DNA of 64,000 bases from the NCBI RefSeq assembly GCF_035222485.1, contig NC_085922.1:2805001-2869000 (forward strand). Direction: 5' to 3'. The DNA comes from Podospora pseudoanserina (Eukaryota > Ascomycota > Sordariomycetes > Sordariales > Podosporaceae). Position 1 is the first letter of the stretch; each line of letters starts with the position of its first letter. Under the pieces are notes generated by a model. It saw nothing but the letters and a program-made list of their open reading frames with translations, had not been told where the DNA came from and made no database searches. Of this stretch, positions 1-12,200 are shown one piece after another. Made by a program: the position numbers and the translations under genes.

Positions 1-549
1 ATTAGAATGGTTCGAGCAGGCATCTCGAGTTCAAAGTTGGGTGACCTGATGTGAGCTGAGGGTTGAGAGTGGAACGGGATCGTAGTCCAGCTGAAACAAG
101 TGGGCAAGAGTTGGGGAAATTAGGCCCAACTACCCCGCTAAAGTGGGCTAAATGCCGCCCTAGAACGGCCCTGCCACCACGCCGCAGACAGGCCGCCCAG
201 TTGCTGTTGCTGTGCAGCATTATTTTGCATGTGTTTCCATGCTGGTAAACATCCCACCCACTCAGCCGTCTTTTAACTTTTGTTGACTTTAGACTTTCTA
301 CGCCCTCTTCCATATCTTGGACTTGTCGCGCCATTCAACCATATCGAGAATCCACAACGAGAGGCCGTCCGATATTCTGTATCTGCCAGTCTTCATCAGA
401 GGTCTGTTTCGAGCTCTGCTCCGCATTGACAGCAGTGGAGTGTCCCCATTAGCTGCGTCATCATAGCGAATTGCCCCGCTAACATTTGGCACACTGCGAC
501 CTACAGTTCACCAGTATCCCACAGACAGTTTGCGCTTTGGGTTCTTATC
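1..549. other. Intergenic / upstream region of the MOB gene
   Basis: I see no gene here. Open frames on both strands are short, lack family resemblance and have no plausible splice partners. The right part must hold the promoter and 5' leader of the MOB gene that begins at 550. A gene entering from the left edge cannot be excluded. Confidence 0.5.
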
Positions 550-1520
550 ATGAGTAACTTCTTGACGACAGTGTGAGTTGACCTCCGGCCGTTACCCCTA
601 GAGCCCCGACCAAAATCCACGATGCGCCCCTCTTTGCCCATTTTGAGAGAACCCCGAAGACGCTTCACCGACTCGACGTGGGGCGCCTAGCTCAATCCCA
701 GCGAGACGCACGCGACCATTGCAACAACGAGTTGAAGATATCTTGGCTAACTTGGGCACACTGAAGTAACCAACGGACGAGGAATCAGTTCAGGCCTCGC
801 GCTGGCGGCAAAGGCGGTGCCACCAGCTTCCAACTTCGTCAATATGCCGAGGCGACCCTTGGCGGGGGGAGTCTTCGCAAGGTGGTGAAGCTTCCTGAGG
901 GCGAGGATGAGAATGAGTGGTTGGCCGTCAACAGTATGCCCTCTCATTCCTAAAACTACCACCGAAAATGATAGGCCAACTGACTCGTGATGGATAGTGG
1001 TCGATTTCTACAATCAGATCAACCTGCTATATGGCGCCATCACCGAGTTCTGCTCTCCTCAGTCATGTCCCGAGATGAAGGCCACGGATGAGTTTGAGTA
1101 CTTGTGGCAAGACTCGGAGAACTACAAGCGACCAACGAAGATGCCAGCGCCGGCCTACATTGAACAACTCATGACTTGGGTTCAGAGCAATATTGACAAT
1201 GAGTCTGTGCTTCCCAGCCGTATCGGTACGTTGCCCGTCTCTACAGACTAGAGAAGACCCCCTTAACACAAGAAATAGGCGTTCCATTCCCCAAGTCTTT
1301 CCCAGCTCTTGTGCGCCAAATCTTCAAGCGCATGTACCGTGTCTACGCGCACATCTACTGCCACCATTACCCAGTCATCCGAGAGCTCGGCCTGGAACCC
1401 CACCTGAACACCAGCTTCAAGCAGTACGTCCTCTTCATTGATGAGCACAACTTGGCCAGCGGGAAGGACTTTTGGGGTCCTTTGGGGGATCTGGTGGACA
1501 GCATGTTGCGTAGTGACTAG
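550..1520 (+). CDS. mob1: MOB kinase activator, Mob1 type (4 exons)
   Basis: Exons 550-572, 767-933, 998-1225 and 1279-1520 give 219 residues. Mob1 proteins bind and activate NDR/LATS kinases (Dbf2/Sid2 type) in the mitotic exit/septation network, acting at spindle pole bodies and the division site. The whole chain is a Mob/phocein domain: the segment [20 protein letters not shown], the metal-binding CSPQSCPEM and HIYCHHYP motifs, and the C-terminal [10 protein letters not shown] are visible. Length matches the family. The first exon encodes only eight residues (MSNFLTTV); it was chosen because the 573-766 intron has a GTGAGT donor and joins in frame to the NQRTRNQF segment. Which Mob class it serves (mitotic exit or polarity) is inferred from similarity to Mob1 rather than Mob2. 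Confidence 0.93.
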
Positions 1521-1988
1521 TCGTGGAAGATTGGGATGCTGGGTTTAAGGATAATGCGTTGCTGGCTTGTTGCATGTGGCGTTTGGGTACAGATGGATGG
1601 ATGGACGGCTGGGAGCTTGGAGCTTGGAGCTTTGGGTTTCAGGGTATGGATGTCTGTCTCTCTGTAATAGGATTCTTGTAATATGGCATTCGGGTAATGC
1701 ATGTATGCGAATCAATGATAAGTAATTGACTTGAATGATAAAATGTATAAAGACCAAGAAATCCAATCGGGCGCAGGGAGGTTACATAGGTGACGGTGGG
1801 TGGTTGGCCCGGTTCCACCCGGCAGCTTTGCTCTTGGCCCCATCACACCCGCCCGCCAGTAGCCCGAAGCTGGCTTTCTGCCTGAGGCACCCCTCTTTTG
1901 CCGAGCAGCCAAACCCCGTTTCTAAAAACTGAAGCTCAGGTTCACGACACTCGAGGTCCGCATCACCGCATCCAATCCCACAGTCACC
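1521..1988. other. Spacer between MOB and OSCP genes
   Basis: This 468-bp stretch should hold the MOB 3' untranslated region and the OSCP promoter and leader. The leader end has several C-rich blocks before the ATG at 1989. No coding or RNA feature is evident. Confidence 0.5.
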
Positions 1989-3009
1989 ATGTTCTCGCGA
2001 CAGGCAGTGCTCCGCGCCGCGCGGTCCGCCGCCCCCCAGCGCGCCATCCAGGCCCAAGCCCGCACCTACGCTGCCGCTGCCTCCAACGAGAAGGTCAAGG
2101 CTCCCGTCTCCCTCTTCGGCCTCGACGGCACCTATGCTACTGCTCTGGTACGCCCCTCCCTGACAAGTCTTTTCGGTGTCGGACATTTTCTGGGGTGTTC
2201 TTTTCGGAAGGGGGGGAAAGCAATTGAGTTGGACACTGGGGGGGAATACATCAATTGGAAATGGGACAACACCGGAGAACTACGAAAATGGAAAAGGGAA
2301 AATAATTGAGGAACAATCACTAACAAGCTGCGTCATTTTGGTTTTGGCGCCATAACAGTACACTGCCGCCGTCAAGACCTCCTCCCTCGAGCCCACCGCC
2401 AAAGGCGTGACTTCCCTCGCCAACCTCCTCGCGAAGGACCCCAAGCTCGTCGGCATCCTCGAGGCCCCTACCCTCTCTGCCGCCGACAAGTCGGCCGTTG
2501 TTTCCGAGCTCACGAAGAGCGCTGGCGTCTCTGGCGAGACTGTCAAGAATCTTTTGGCTGCTCTTGCTGAGAACAACCGCTTGGGCTTGCTGCCTGGTGT
2601 GTGCGCCAAGTTTGGCGAGCTGATGAGCGCTGCTCGTGGTGAGGTTGAGATGGTTGTTACCTCTGCTCAGGTGAGCCCCCCTCCCCACTGTTCACAAGGT
2701 AGGAAGGGGATGGTGAGTACTGACATGTGACATGACATAGCCCCTCGATAACAAGACCCTCAACCGCCTTGAGTCTGCCGTCTCCAAGTCCTCGTATGTT
2801 GGTGAGGGCAAGAAGCTCAAGGTCAAGAACCAGGTATGTCCCCACCGCTTTACCCCTTGCTGTAAATCACTCCATATACTAACACTCTACCTCAGGTCAA
2901 CCCCGACATCATCGGCGGTCTCATCGTCGAGGTCGGCGAGAGAACAATCGACTTGTCCGTCTCCGCCAAGCTGGCTAAGATGAACAAGCTCCTTACTGAC
3001 ACCTTGTAA
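1989..3009 (+). CDS. atp5: Mitochondrial ATP synthase subunit 5 (OSCP), 4 exons
   Basis: Exons 1989-2147, 2359-2670, 2741-2833 and 2896-3009 are all in phase 0 and give 225 residues. OSCP is the oligomycin-sensitivity-conferring subunit of the F1Fo ATP synthase. It links the peripheral stalk to the top of F1 on the matrix side of the inner membrane. The first ~30 residues are rich in Arg, Ala and Gln without acids, a clear mitochondrial targeting sequence that ends near RTYAAAAS. The mature part carries the family's N-terminal helical region (KAPVSLFGLDGTYATALYTAA) and the C-terminal segment PDIIGGLIVEVGERTIDLSV with final KLAKMNKLL. Length is normal. Codon use is strongly C-ending, as expected of a highly expressed gene. 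Confidence 0.96.
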
Positions 3010-3015
3010 ATTATT

Positions 3016-3039
3016 TACTACTACTACTACTACTACTAC
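3016..3039. repeat. (TAC)n microsatellite in OSCP 3' UTR
   Basis: Eight perfect TAC units start seven bases after the OSCP stop codon. They are non-coding. Confidence 0.9.
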
Positions 3040-3829
3040 CTCTTTTTTAACAAGACCGTCATGAGCCGCTCAGCCCTTTGCTTTTTTTCGCTCCTTTGTA
3101 TAGTGTGCAGAAAAGGGGATTGTGATGGGGATAGGGTATGAGAGTGAAAGGGGACCGGTCAAGTTTCGACACATCAAAGGCTCGCGGTCATTTGTCTGGA
3201 TCTTTCGAGAGAAAGGAAGGACGTCCCCCTGTGCATATGAGCCGAAAATAGACGCATTGCTACAAGTTGGATATCTACCTGCTTGCCGTCTTGGTGATCC
3301 TCTTTGTGATCGACACTACAAGCCCTCCTTCTCGCCCGTCTGTAGCTTCGTCCATGCAGTCACGACCAGTTCAGCAACTATGCTCCCGCCCACCACCGCC
3401 GCCTTCAGGAAGTTGTAAGAATACAAAACCAAGAGTTCCTCCGGTATCTATCTCATTTCCTCCGAACCAGGTGGTCCCTGTGAATGTCCATCAAGGTTGG
3501 GAGAATCACCGTTGCCTTTTCAACCATGGATTTCCATAACCACCCCCCTTTCCCCTTCCCCTTCTCTTCGAACCCCAGATTGACTGACCATTTTTGTCAT
3601 GCATGACATGACACCTTACGCTTGGTAACTTTTTGCTCGTCCAAACATACATACAGTTTTACCCAATCTGAAGGCTAGGCTACACAGAATGGAATGTGTG
3701 TTGCTTAATCACGACGCAACTAACTCGCAAGCAAACACCAGGTCGAGACAAAAAGGCAAAACAGCTAGTTGGATTGAGCCAAAATTTGAAGCAATCAGCA
3801 ATTTATCCCTCAGAAAGAGGATAGGTAAC

Positions 3830-3834
3830 AAAAA
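3830..3834 (-). terminator. RNA polymerase III terminator of tRNA-Gly
   Basis: On the minus strand a run of five T residues lies about 16 nt beyond the 3' end of the tRNA, the usual place for a Pol III stop. Confidence 0.7.
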
Positions 3835-3850
3835 TCAAATCATAATGTTA

Positions 3851-3921
3851 TGCATCAGCCGTGAATCGAACACGGGGCCCATCGATGGCAACGATGGATT
3901 TTACCACTAAACCACTGATGC
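3851..3921 (-). tRNA. tRNA-Gly (anticodon GCC)
   Basis: Read on the minus strand, the 71-nt sequence folds as a complete cloverleaf. The acceptor stem is GCATCAG/CTGATGC with discriminator A. The D arm contains TGGTTTAGTGGTA (A box). The anticodon stem CATCG/CGATG closes the loop TTGCCAT, giving anticodon GCC. The T arm is CCGTG-TTCGATT-CACGG (B box). There is no intron and, as usual in eukaryotes, no encoded CCA. It decodes GGC/GGT glycine codons. The closest neighbour is the 3' end of the GH63-like gene about 300 bp away. Confidence 0.96.
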
Positions 3922-4226
3922 TAGTATGAGTGATGAGAACTGGTGGCGGAATACGGGGTTATGTCAGGATACTACCCTCTCCTCCTTCGTCTCCTTCACC
4001 CTGCATCCCCTTCTCCTCTCTCTCATCCTACCCATCATAACCTATTTCACTTCTTCACTGGCGCAGATATCAAAGTTTTCGACTTGAATAGCTTACAAAA
4101 ACAAAAAGCCAGCCATCACGTTCATCAACCTCTCTATCTATCAACTATTTTCTCTCTTTAAAAGCAAAATATCCTCCCCATCCCATTGCATAACCTTATC
4201 CCATCCTCATTTCCCTCCCCAAACTT
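3922..4226. other. Spacer between tRNA-Gly and the GH63-like gene 3' end
   Basis: This pyrimidine-rich stretch (plus strand) should contain the upstream side of the tRNA and the 3' untranslated region of the minus-strand GH63-like gene. Nothing else is recognisable. Confidence 0.5.
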
Positions 4227-7200
4227 TTACTCATTGGCATGAGCCTCGAATTCATCACCCTGCGAGTACCCATCCGCCCCCCTCTCCAGCCTCACCTTTT
4301 CCAGCTGCTGGTGAATATACGCATGCAAGTGCTTCTCATCCTCCTCTCTGCCCTTCAGTTTCTGGCTCAGAGTCAAACCGTTGGTTCCATTTTGACCCAT
4401 GCCTGGAGCGGCCATGGATCCCTTCCTGGCCGGGAATCCTCCGTCCGCCTCGTCGTCGTAGCCGTTGAGGTCATTCAAGTCGAAATCGCTGCGGGCGGCA
4501 ATGGAACGGCTGGTGGAGGAACGACGGAGGCGAGGGGAGAGCATCGGTGTGCGGGGCGTTTGGGCACCGCCGAGGTGGCGATGGAGGATGTCGTCGAAGT
4601 AGTGCGCCATGCCGGCGGACGGGGTGCGAGGAGTTTGCGGGAGGCGGCAGTTGACACTACAAAAACGATTAGTACTCATGTCAAACCCAGGAACGAGAGG
4701 AGAGAAACATACCCAGTATCGTGAATCATCCTGGCAATCAAACCCGTCCAGCCACACTGATGGGTAGCTCCCAGACCCCGCCCGGAGTCTCCGTCAAAAA
4801 ACTCATAAAACCAAAGGTAATCCCTCCAGTTGGGGTCGAAGTCCAGAGTATCATTGTTGCCGTTGATACTCCGGCGCCCATCGTCATGGCGGGCAAACAT
4901 GTGTTGCAGACGGTGCTGGATCTCCTCAGATACATGTCCCAAGTGCATGAAATCGCCCGAACCAGTTGGGCACTCCACCTGTAAGTCTTGTCCGAAGAAG
5001 AGATAGAACCTCTGCAGCGACTCCACGAGCAGGAAATTGACGCAGAGCCAGATAGGCCCTCTCCAGTTGCTGTTGCCACCGAAAAGGCCACTGTCCGAGT
5101 CACCGGGAACATACCCGACCTTGAAGGTCTGACCGTTGACGTCCATGGAGTAAGGGTGCTCCTTATGATACTTGGAGAGCGACCGGATGCCGTAGGGACT
5201 GAAGAACTCGTCCTCGTCCAGCATGCGCTCGCAGATCTTGAGCAATCTTTCCTTGTTGACAAGGGACAGCAAAATCCTGTTACCTTTACCACGCTTGCGG
5301 ATACTGTGCATGGTCCTTTCAGCCACGTCGCACCTGTTGTTCATGAACCACTCCACGCGCTTCTTGAAGGAGGGAAGTCTGTTGAGGAGCTCAGGCTCCA
5401 AGGTCAAGGTCGCATAAAGCGGAATCAAGCCAACAAGCGACCTCACGGGCAGCTGCTGAATCCAGGGGCCACCCCACGAGATGGCATCATAGTAGAAGCC
5501 GTCCTGCTCGTTCCACAGGGACTGCTCCTCCTTTTGGCCCATTCTCCAGGTCATGGCATCACTGATGAGAATGAAGTGCTCAAAGAACTTGCTGGCAATA
5601 TCTTCGTAGATACGGCGGTGCTTGGCGAGCTCGAGGGCAATGTTGAGCATGTTCAGGCAGTAAAAGCCCATCCAACCAGTGCTGTCAGCCTGCTCAAGAG
5701 TACCGCCCGTAGGAAGGGGCTCAGAACGGTTGAACAAACCAATGTTGTCCAGCCCCAAGAAACCACCTTCGAAGACGTTCTTGCCCTCAACATCCTTGCG
5801 GTTGACCCACCAGGTGAAGTTCAGCAACAGCTTCTGGAAGACTCTCTCGAGGAAGTCGAGATCCTGCCTCCCATACAGCTTGCGCTCGATCTTGAAGGTA
5901 CGGAACGTAGCCCAAGCGTGAACAGGAGGGTTGACATCGCCAAAGTTCCACTCGTACCTGCAAATTATCAGTCGGGAACCACTTCACATACACGCAAGAT
6001 TCAAGACTTACGCAGGCAGCTGGCCGTTGGGATGGCAGTACCACTCGCGGGTAAACAGATCGAGCTGTTTCTTGGCGAACTCGGGGTCGATCATGGCCAA
6101 GGTGATGCAGTGGAAACTTGTATCCCATGCAGCAAAGAAAGGATATTCCCAGGAATCGGGCATGGATAGAATATCGTCACAGTGAAGGTGCTTCCACGCA
6201 GAATTGCGTATGCCCTTGCGAGACTCGGGTGGGGGAGGCTGGCTGGGGTCACCGTTTGCCCATTCCTCCCAGATGAAAAGGTAATGCTGCTTGCACCACA
6301 TCATGCCGGCAAACGCCTGGCGCTGAATATTGCGAAGATCATCGGCCATGGGCAGAGGGCTAATGTGGTAGTAAAAGTCATCGGCCTCTTCTCTCCTCTT
6401 CTCGATCAGGTCATCAAACTCCTCTTCATCGAGGTAGGTCTCAGGCTTCCTGGAGAATCGGAAACGGACAACTTTGAGATGGTCAGTCAATCTTCTTGAG
6501 GAAAAGATAGGAAGAGGTAAACATACCGGCGCACTCTCCAGGGCCCACACCGCCGCCTTCGTTGAAAGAGTACCATGCGGCAGCCTTGGTTCCCGTCTGG
6601 GCCGGGTTGATAGCACCCTTCTCGCCATCGACGATGTACCTATGGAAAGCGTCCTTGACATATGGCTGCTCATTTTTGCCCTTGTAAAGCAGCTCATAGT
6701 TGGTATCGTTCTCAGTGAACATGAACTCGGGGTGCACATCATCACCGCTGGGTCCTACGCCGGGCGAGGGTGAGAGAAGGACATAGCGGTCTCCGAGTTT
6801 GTGATGCTTGGACTTGAGAAGATTCTCATCAGCAACCCCGATAGCTGGCTTGTTCTCAGGCGGTTCGCGACCCCAGGCCCACGTGTTACGGAACCACACA
6901 TGAGGGACAATGTGCAGTGGTGCAGGATCTGGGCCTCTGTTCCACGCAGTCACACGGAAGAGGAGCTCATCCGGATCGTCATCCTCCTTGGCGGTCTCGA
7001 TGAAGATATCCCAGTACCGGTCCTCGTCAAAGATGCCCGTGTCGAGGATCTGGTACTCCTTGTCCTCCTTGCCTCGCTTGGCATTCTCCTTGAGCAAGTC
7101 CTCGTAGGGGAAGGCCTTCTGAGGGTACTTGTAGAGATATTTCATGTACGAGTGCTGCAGTCATGCGTAAGTCAAGCGTTAAACTTCGGCCGTTCCATCG

Positions 7201-7812
7201 TCTGCATGAAGGGTCTTACCGTCTGCAGGAACATGTGGTTAGCGCAAGCCGATTTAGGGTTTCTGGGGTGCAGGTATGTCAATGGCACTTACAGGAGTGT
7301 TATCCAGATGGAAATGGGCTTCCTTGATACTTTCGCCATGGTTGCCCTGAGGGTTAGACAAGCCAAAGAGACGCTCCTTCAAAAAGGGGTCCTGTCCGTT
7401 CCAGAAAGCAAAGGCGATGTTCTGGTAGCCGTGGGTGTCGCAGACACCGGCAATGCCATCCTCACCCCATCGGTAGGCGCGGGATCTCGAATGCTCGTGG
7501 GGGAAATCTGCCGATCGGTTATTATGTGAGTATCCCGCACTACGAGAAGGAGGGGTAGCACCGTAACATGACACACGAGGGATCACTCACGGCTCCAAGC
7601 ATCACCATCGGCACTGTAGTCCTCGCGCACTGCAGTTCAATGTTAGATGAGGCATTCATGACCAATATCAATCAGTGCAGCAACTTGCCAGTAGCCCACT
7701 GTCTTTCGGCGACATAGGAACCCCACTTCTTCCAGTACTTTTGGCGCTTGCGATCCTCGTTGAGCCTCGATTCCTCGGCCGTCTGGAACTCGTGGCCGTC
7801 GAAGACAACCAT
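4227..7812 (-). CDS. GH63-like glycosidase, homologue of yeast YMR196W (8 exons, one of 3 nt)
   Basis: Exons in transcription order: 7812-7689, 7629-7591, 7507-7293, 7222-7220, 7154-6527, 6471-6012, 5957-4713, 4656-4227; 1047 residues. The body matches the cytosolic family related to glycoside hydrolase family 63 (alpha-glucosidase/mannosidase type, (alpha/alpha)6 barrel). Natural substrate is not established. Visible features are the start [11 protein letters not shown], the motif [17 protein letters not shown], the barrel motif AAWDTSFHC near residue 453 (acid position of GH63) and [19 protein letters not shown]. No signal peptide is seen. The last ~110 residues are a low-complexity tail with TPRTP repeats. 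Intron 1 (7688-7630) has a GC donor, and the Thr of PTHSY lies alone on exon 4. Both points are listed as findings. The start was chosen from the conserved N-terminus. Confidence 0.92.
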
Positions 7813-9200
7813 TGTGTGTGATGCTGGGAGGCGAAGTGGCGGTAAAGAGTGAAGATGACCTCTGTGTCACCAGAAATGATAGCGGGATGGCTGAACACAC
7901 CACCAAAGCTGAGCGGTGGAGATACTAGTGAACGTGAGTATGGAGTACCTCGACGGTGCTCACTATCGAGTAGGTAGGGAGAGAAACGAATCAGGTGCAG
8001 GTCGACGACACACAGCAGATTCAGGACACACACACAGAACGGACGGATAGATGGACAGATGGACGGACGAAGACGGCAATGATGGTCCTGAAAGGGGGGG
8101 GTAAGGTAAAATTCAACCAGGTGTGTGGCAGTGTGGCAGTGGTGGGGGTGGAAGCATGTGTTGGTAGGAGCCCAAGTGCCAAGGCCATCTGTGCCTGTGA
8201 CGTCAAAGATAATTGCGGCACCCGCCCACTGTGCCTCCCACTGCCAGGGGGTTGGTTGACAATGGTCGAGACCGCCAGAGCCTCTGCCGCATGGCGCTGC
8301 TTGGCGAGATCTCGAGATCCACCCGTTCTCAACGGGCTGGGCATCAACAGAATGGCATCTTATCGGCGCTGGATTCCGTGAAGCCGCGGGATGGATAACA
8401 GCTTGCCATCCCCTCCCGCCTCCGCTTCCTCACGAGATTGTTGATGGCAAGGCGAGATAGGCTGAACAACAAACAAACAAATTGATATCAGATCGAAACC
8501 GAGGCCATCCCAGACGCCTTGCTTCTCTCCTCCACCGTTGGATATTTTAAGCGCGGATCCTTGTCCCATCGCCCAACCAACCGATCCCGGCTCCGGCACC
8601 ACGCCGTACACCAACCACCCCCGAGCTGCGGTCCGAACCAGCATGTAGCTTGCTGCTTGACAGCTTGGTAGCTTGGAGCTCGTTTCCAGCTTGTGTCAGT
8701 ATCACACAATCTCCATTGCCGTTGCGGGAAGATTCGTGCCCGATTGGGTTCAAGGTTACCTTTGGTTTCCGAGCGGTCAATTTTGATGTCAACAGAATGA
8801 GTTGGCCATGTAGGAAGATGGAGATGATACTACCTTGGTGTAGTAGGTAGGCCCAACTTTTTTTCACGGCAATGTGAGAGAAGAGATTTCTTAGTGGCAA
8901 GGCGCAAACATCGGTTTCAAATCCAATCGGGGAAAGACCGTTGGATTTCTCGCTTCCAGGTAAGGCAGGAACTATCTGGGTGGCCACTGACAACAGGAGA
9001 GATGGCAGCTTCCTCATCTTCCCACAATCATCACGCAATGGAATAAGCGTTCGGTATAGGTTCATTACACTTACCGCTGATTACCAGCCCTAAACCCACA
9101 AGAGAAGAAAAAAAAAAACTCTTTTCCCAACTCCAATCATCAAACATGGACTCGTCACATCAGCTTCACCAGGACATGTAGCACTCCATTATCTCCTTGC
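7813..9200. other. Spacer: GH63-like gene promoter and C2-protein gene 3' region
   Basis: Nearly 1.4 kb without a recognisable gene. The left part is the upstream region of the minus-strand GH63-like gene, with G-rich runs near 8095. The right part receives the 3' untranslated region of the tricalbin-like gene. Open frames here are short and family-less. Confidence 0.5.
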
Positions 9201-12200
9201 CTAGACCTCAGTCTCGACATCAGGTTTCCTTCCACTCAAGCTTCCCATCTTTGTCACCCTCCGGGCAGCAAAAAGTGCCTCGTTCTTGGCGAACTGGACG
9301 TTACGCATGGGCTTCCCTATCCGACATGTCAGTAGCTGAAAACATAAGGTACCTATCTATCCAATGGTGCAAATGACTTACATTGCATCAGACCCCGATG
9401 CTGACGGTGCAGATCCCGCTTGCGCTCCTTGTAGTCCTTGTACTGCTTAATGGGATTCTTGCTGCTCGAGGATCTGGCCGTATTCTTGCTGTCCATCGAC
9501 GCTCGACTGTCACCCGTCTCACGGCTATCAGTCCTGAACGTGTAATTCTCCGAGCTCTCGCCGCTGCTTCGCTCAACGCCATCCTCGTGCGTGGCATCGT
9601 TGATACCCAAGTCAACATCCTCATCGTCTGTCGAATGACTGCTCTCGTAGTCAGTTGTACTCAGGTCCTCTGATTTCTGCCTGCTCCGTCGAGCAGCCAA
9701 CAGCGCCGCCGGATCATCCCCAAAGGCACCGCTCCAGTCAGTCCCGTCCTTGGCCAACCACTTCCTCTTCTCTTCCTGAGATGCATTGCGCAAGACATCT
9801 CGCTCCCGTAACAAGCTTTCGTCGTGGAGCCTCTGCACCAGCGGAGGCACCTCGGCAGCGACATGCTCGCCCCTCACTCCCTCGGCGTAGCAAGCCTCCC
9901 AGGTTTCAATAGTTTCCCGAGAGTTGTTATCGCTCACGAAGCGAAGGTGGTCCTGGTCCGTCCCCGGCTTGAACCGGCCCCTGAATCTCAGTCTGCCAAT
10001 CTCCTCCACTTTGAGGCACGGTAGAGAGGAGCAGTTCTCCTCGGTAATGTAGTTTTGCGAAAGCCTCAGGCCGTTGTTGCACCTCCAGATGGGGATGTTG
10101 AAGTCCTTCTCCTCCGAGTCCGGCACGTCACAAAGCCAAAAGGCAGCAAACGTATCCGTCTTTCTCCGCTTGCCGCTTGGGTGAAATTCAAAAAACACCG
10201 GGCTGCGGTATCTGAACCGAACCGGCAATCTAACCTTCTGGGCTTTGCCTTCACCGGAAATATCCCATTCGATGCCGTTTCCTTCCTGGGTGCCATGGCA
10301 GAACGAGCCCTTGATGGAAGCAGAACTGCCGCCAGTTCTCAGCTTCAGCTTGGTGTTCTCTCCAGGATTGTAGTTCACAGTGGAGATCCTGTCAGACAAG
10401 AACTCAAAGGTGCCTACCTCCCCGAAACTAAGCTCGTTGCGTGGAAGTCTGAGCTCAACACTCCTGAACAGCAGGCTGATTCTGATTCTGCCGAACCCAA
10501 TGCCACCATCGAGAGGGTACCACCGTGTGCTCTGGCTGCTGGTCTGCAGCACATCTGAAAGCTTGAGAGGAACAACACCGATGATTGGGTCATGTTGCCG
10601 GTTTCTGGAGTCGCGGACAGTGACAGTGACGATGGCAGACCTCCAATCTCTCACAAAGCGCTCGGTACCAGCTTCGAAGATAGGCTTGGATGACACCACC
10701 TTGGTGCGGGTCTTGTACACCAGCTCGTCGTTGAGCAAGATGGTGCAGTATGAGCTCGGCAGCTTCTTTCCTTCCTCTTCCTTGATCTCTCCGGCATCCC
10801 GGGCGGGTTCATACTCCCTGCCCTTTCTCTTGCCGTTTGAGCCCTTGACATCTTCGAGCTCCAGACTCACAATTTGGTGAACAACGATAGACAAGATACC
10901 AGAAGGCCAGAGCGGGTCAGGAGGGGTGTGGACAACCGCATCTTCCTCCGCAGTCTCCAGAGCGCCCTTGTCGTCCTGCAGATCCTTGTGGTCCTGCAGA
11001 GCCTTGGGCAATCTGGGGTCCTTGCCGTCCGTTCGGAGCGCAGACCTGAACTTGGTCTTGTCAAAGTAACCGACTTCCCAGTACAGCTCACCAGGCATGC
11101 TGCTCTCCGCCTTGACACCCCTAAGCTTGGAGACTTGCGAGAACATCCTGCCCGGGTGTTGAATGAGCTCCTGGATCGAGAGTTCCACCTTGCCGACGAC
11201 ATCATCAGCCGAACCTCTGTCTGAATCCCAGAGCTCCAGGCTAAGCTGCTCGTCCGCCTTAATGATGTCAGGGGTGACCAGGAGAGCGCAGGACTCGTTG
11301 AAAATGGGGTTCAGATCATCCTGGATGACCCTAGTGCAATACTGGGGCTTCCCAAACTTGGAGAAGGAAACACAGATGTACGGATCCGACCCCCCACCCT
11401 CGGAGCCCCGCCTGTCCTGCTTTGACAATCCGATGGCCTTGTGAATCTTGATGTACAAGACTCCCAGGGCATTTGTCTCCTTTTTGATGGCATCACCCTG
11501 AAGCATCTTGCCAATGTCCAGTGTCATTGACTTGGGAGCGACGTACATATTGGCCGCAGTGGCGATGGCCCAGTTGACAAAGTTGGAGATGAGGGGCAGG
11601 TTGAGGATGTTGGCCCCCTTTTCGATCAGGGGAACACAGCTCGCCTCGACCTTGGGCAAGCCCATCAAAGTAAAGCTTAGGGTCTTGATGAAGGGCGGGT
11701 TAGGAGCCAGTGCGATTCTCAAACGAACGGTGGCGACCAGTCTGTTCAGTTCGACCCAGATGGGGAAGGGAACACCAAAGAGGCCCTTGATACCGAGGTA
11801 AAAGATCAGCTGCATGCCCATGTTCTTGGCCGCTTTGCTCGACACATCACCACTAGATGGCAAAGAGTGGTATGCAACAGTCGCTTCGAGGTTGTAAAAG
11901 TCACCTCCTTGCTCATCGGCCGCCATCTCTTGAGGATCCTTGGTCTTTTCATCTTGCTTCCGGATATCCTCCTTGAGGTCCTCTACGTGCGAGTCGGGAA
12001 GTGCTCGCAGACTGAGAATGCGTAACGGGTTGCTGCCCTGGGAGATGTCGTTGACCTTGACGTTTTCAATAACACCGGGAACGGAGGCCTGCATGACATC
12101 TTCCAGAGTATCAGCCACCGCGGCGAACATCTCGGGATTCACCAGGCCCCAGATCAGCCCCATCGCGGTATTCAACCACTCAACACTCTCCGGAATGAGG

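Larger units (their letters stand above)
3010..3850. other. Spacer between OSCP gene and tRNA-Gly
   Basis: The stretch starts with the OSCP 3' untranslated region, which includes a (TAC)8 tract at 3016-3039. Beyond about 3.1 kb I see only short, family-less open frames. No second RNA gene was found besides the tRNA at its right border. Confidence 0.45.

Noticed and set aside
2-334. Minus-strand 110-codon frame at the left edge
   Set aside because: No family resemblance or codon bias. It may be the edge of something outside the window, but nothing supports it.
4988-6169. 393-codon plus-strand open frame inside the GH63-like gene
   Set aside because: It is the antisense shadow of a strongly biased exon; it has no family motifs and its mirror frame is clearly coding.
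9353-9381. Stop codon shortly after LMQC as the end of the tricalbin-like protein
   Set aside because: The frame runs through a perfect GTAAGT donor. Splicing to 9316 adds a plausible conserved tail and a stop at 9201.
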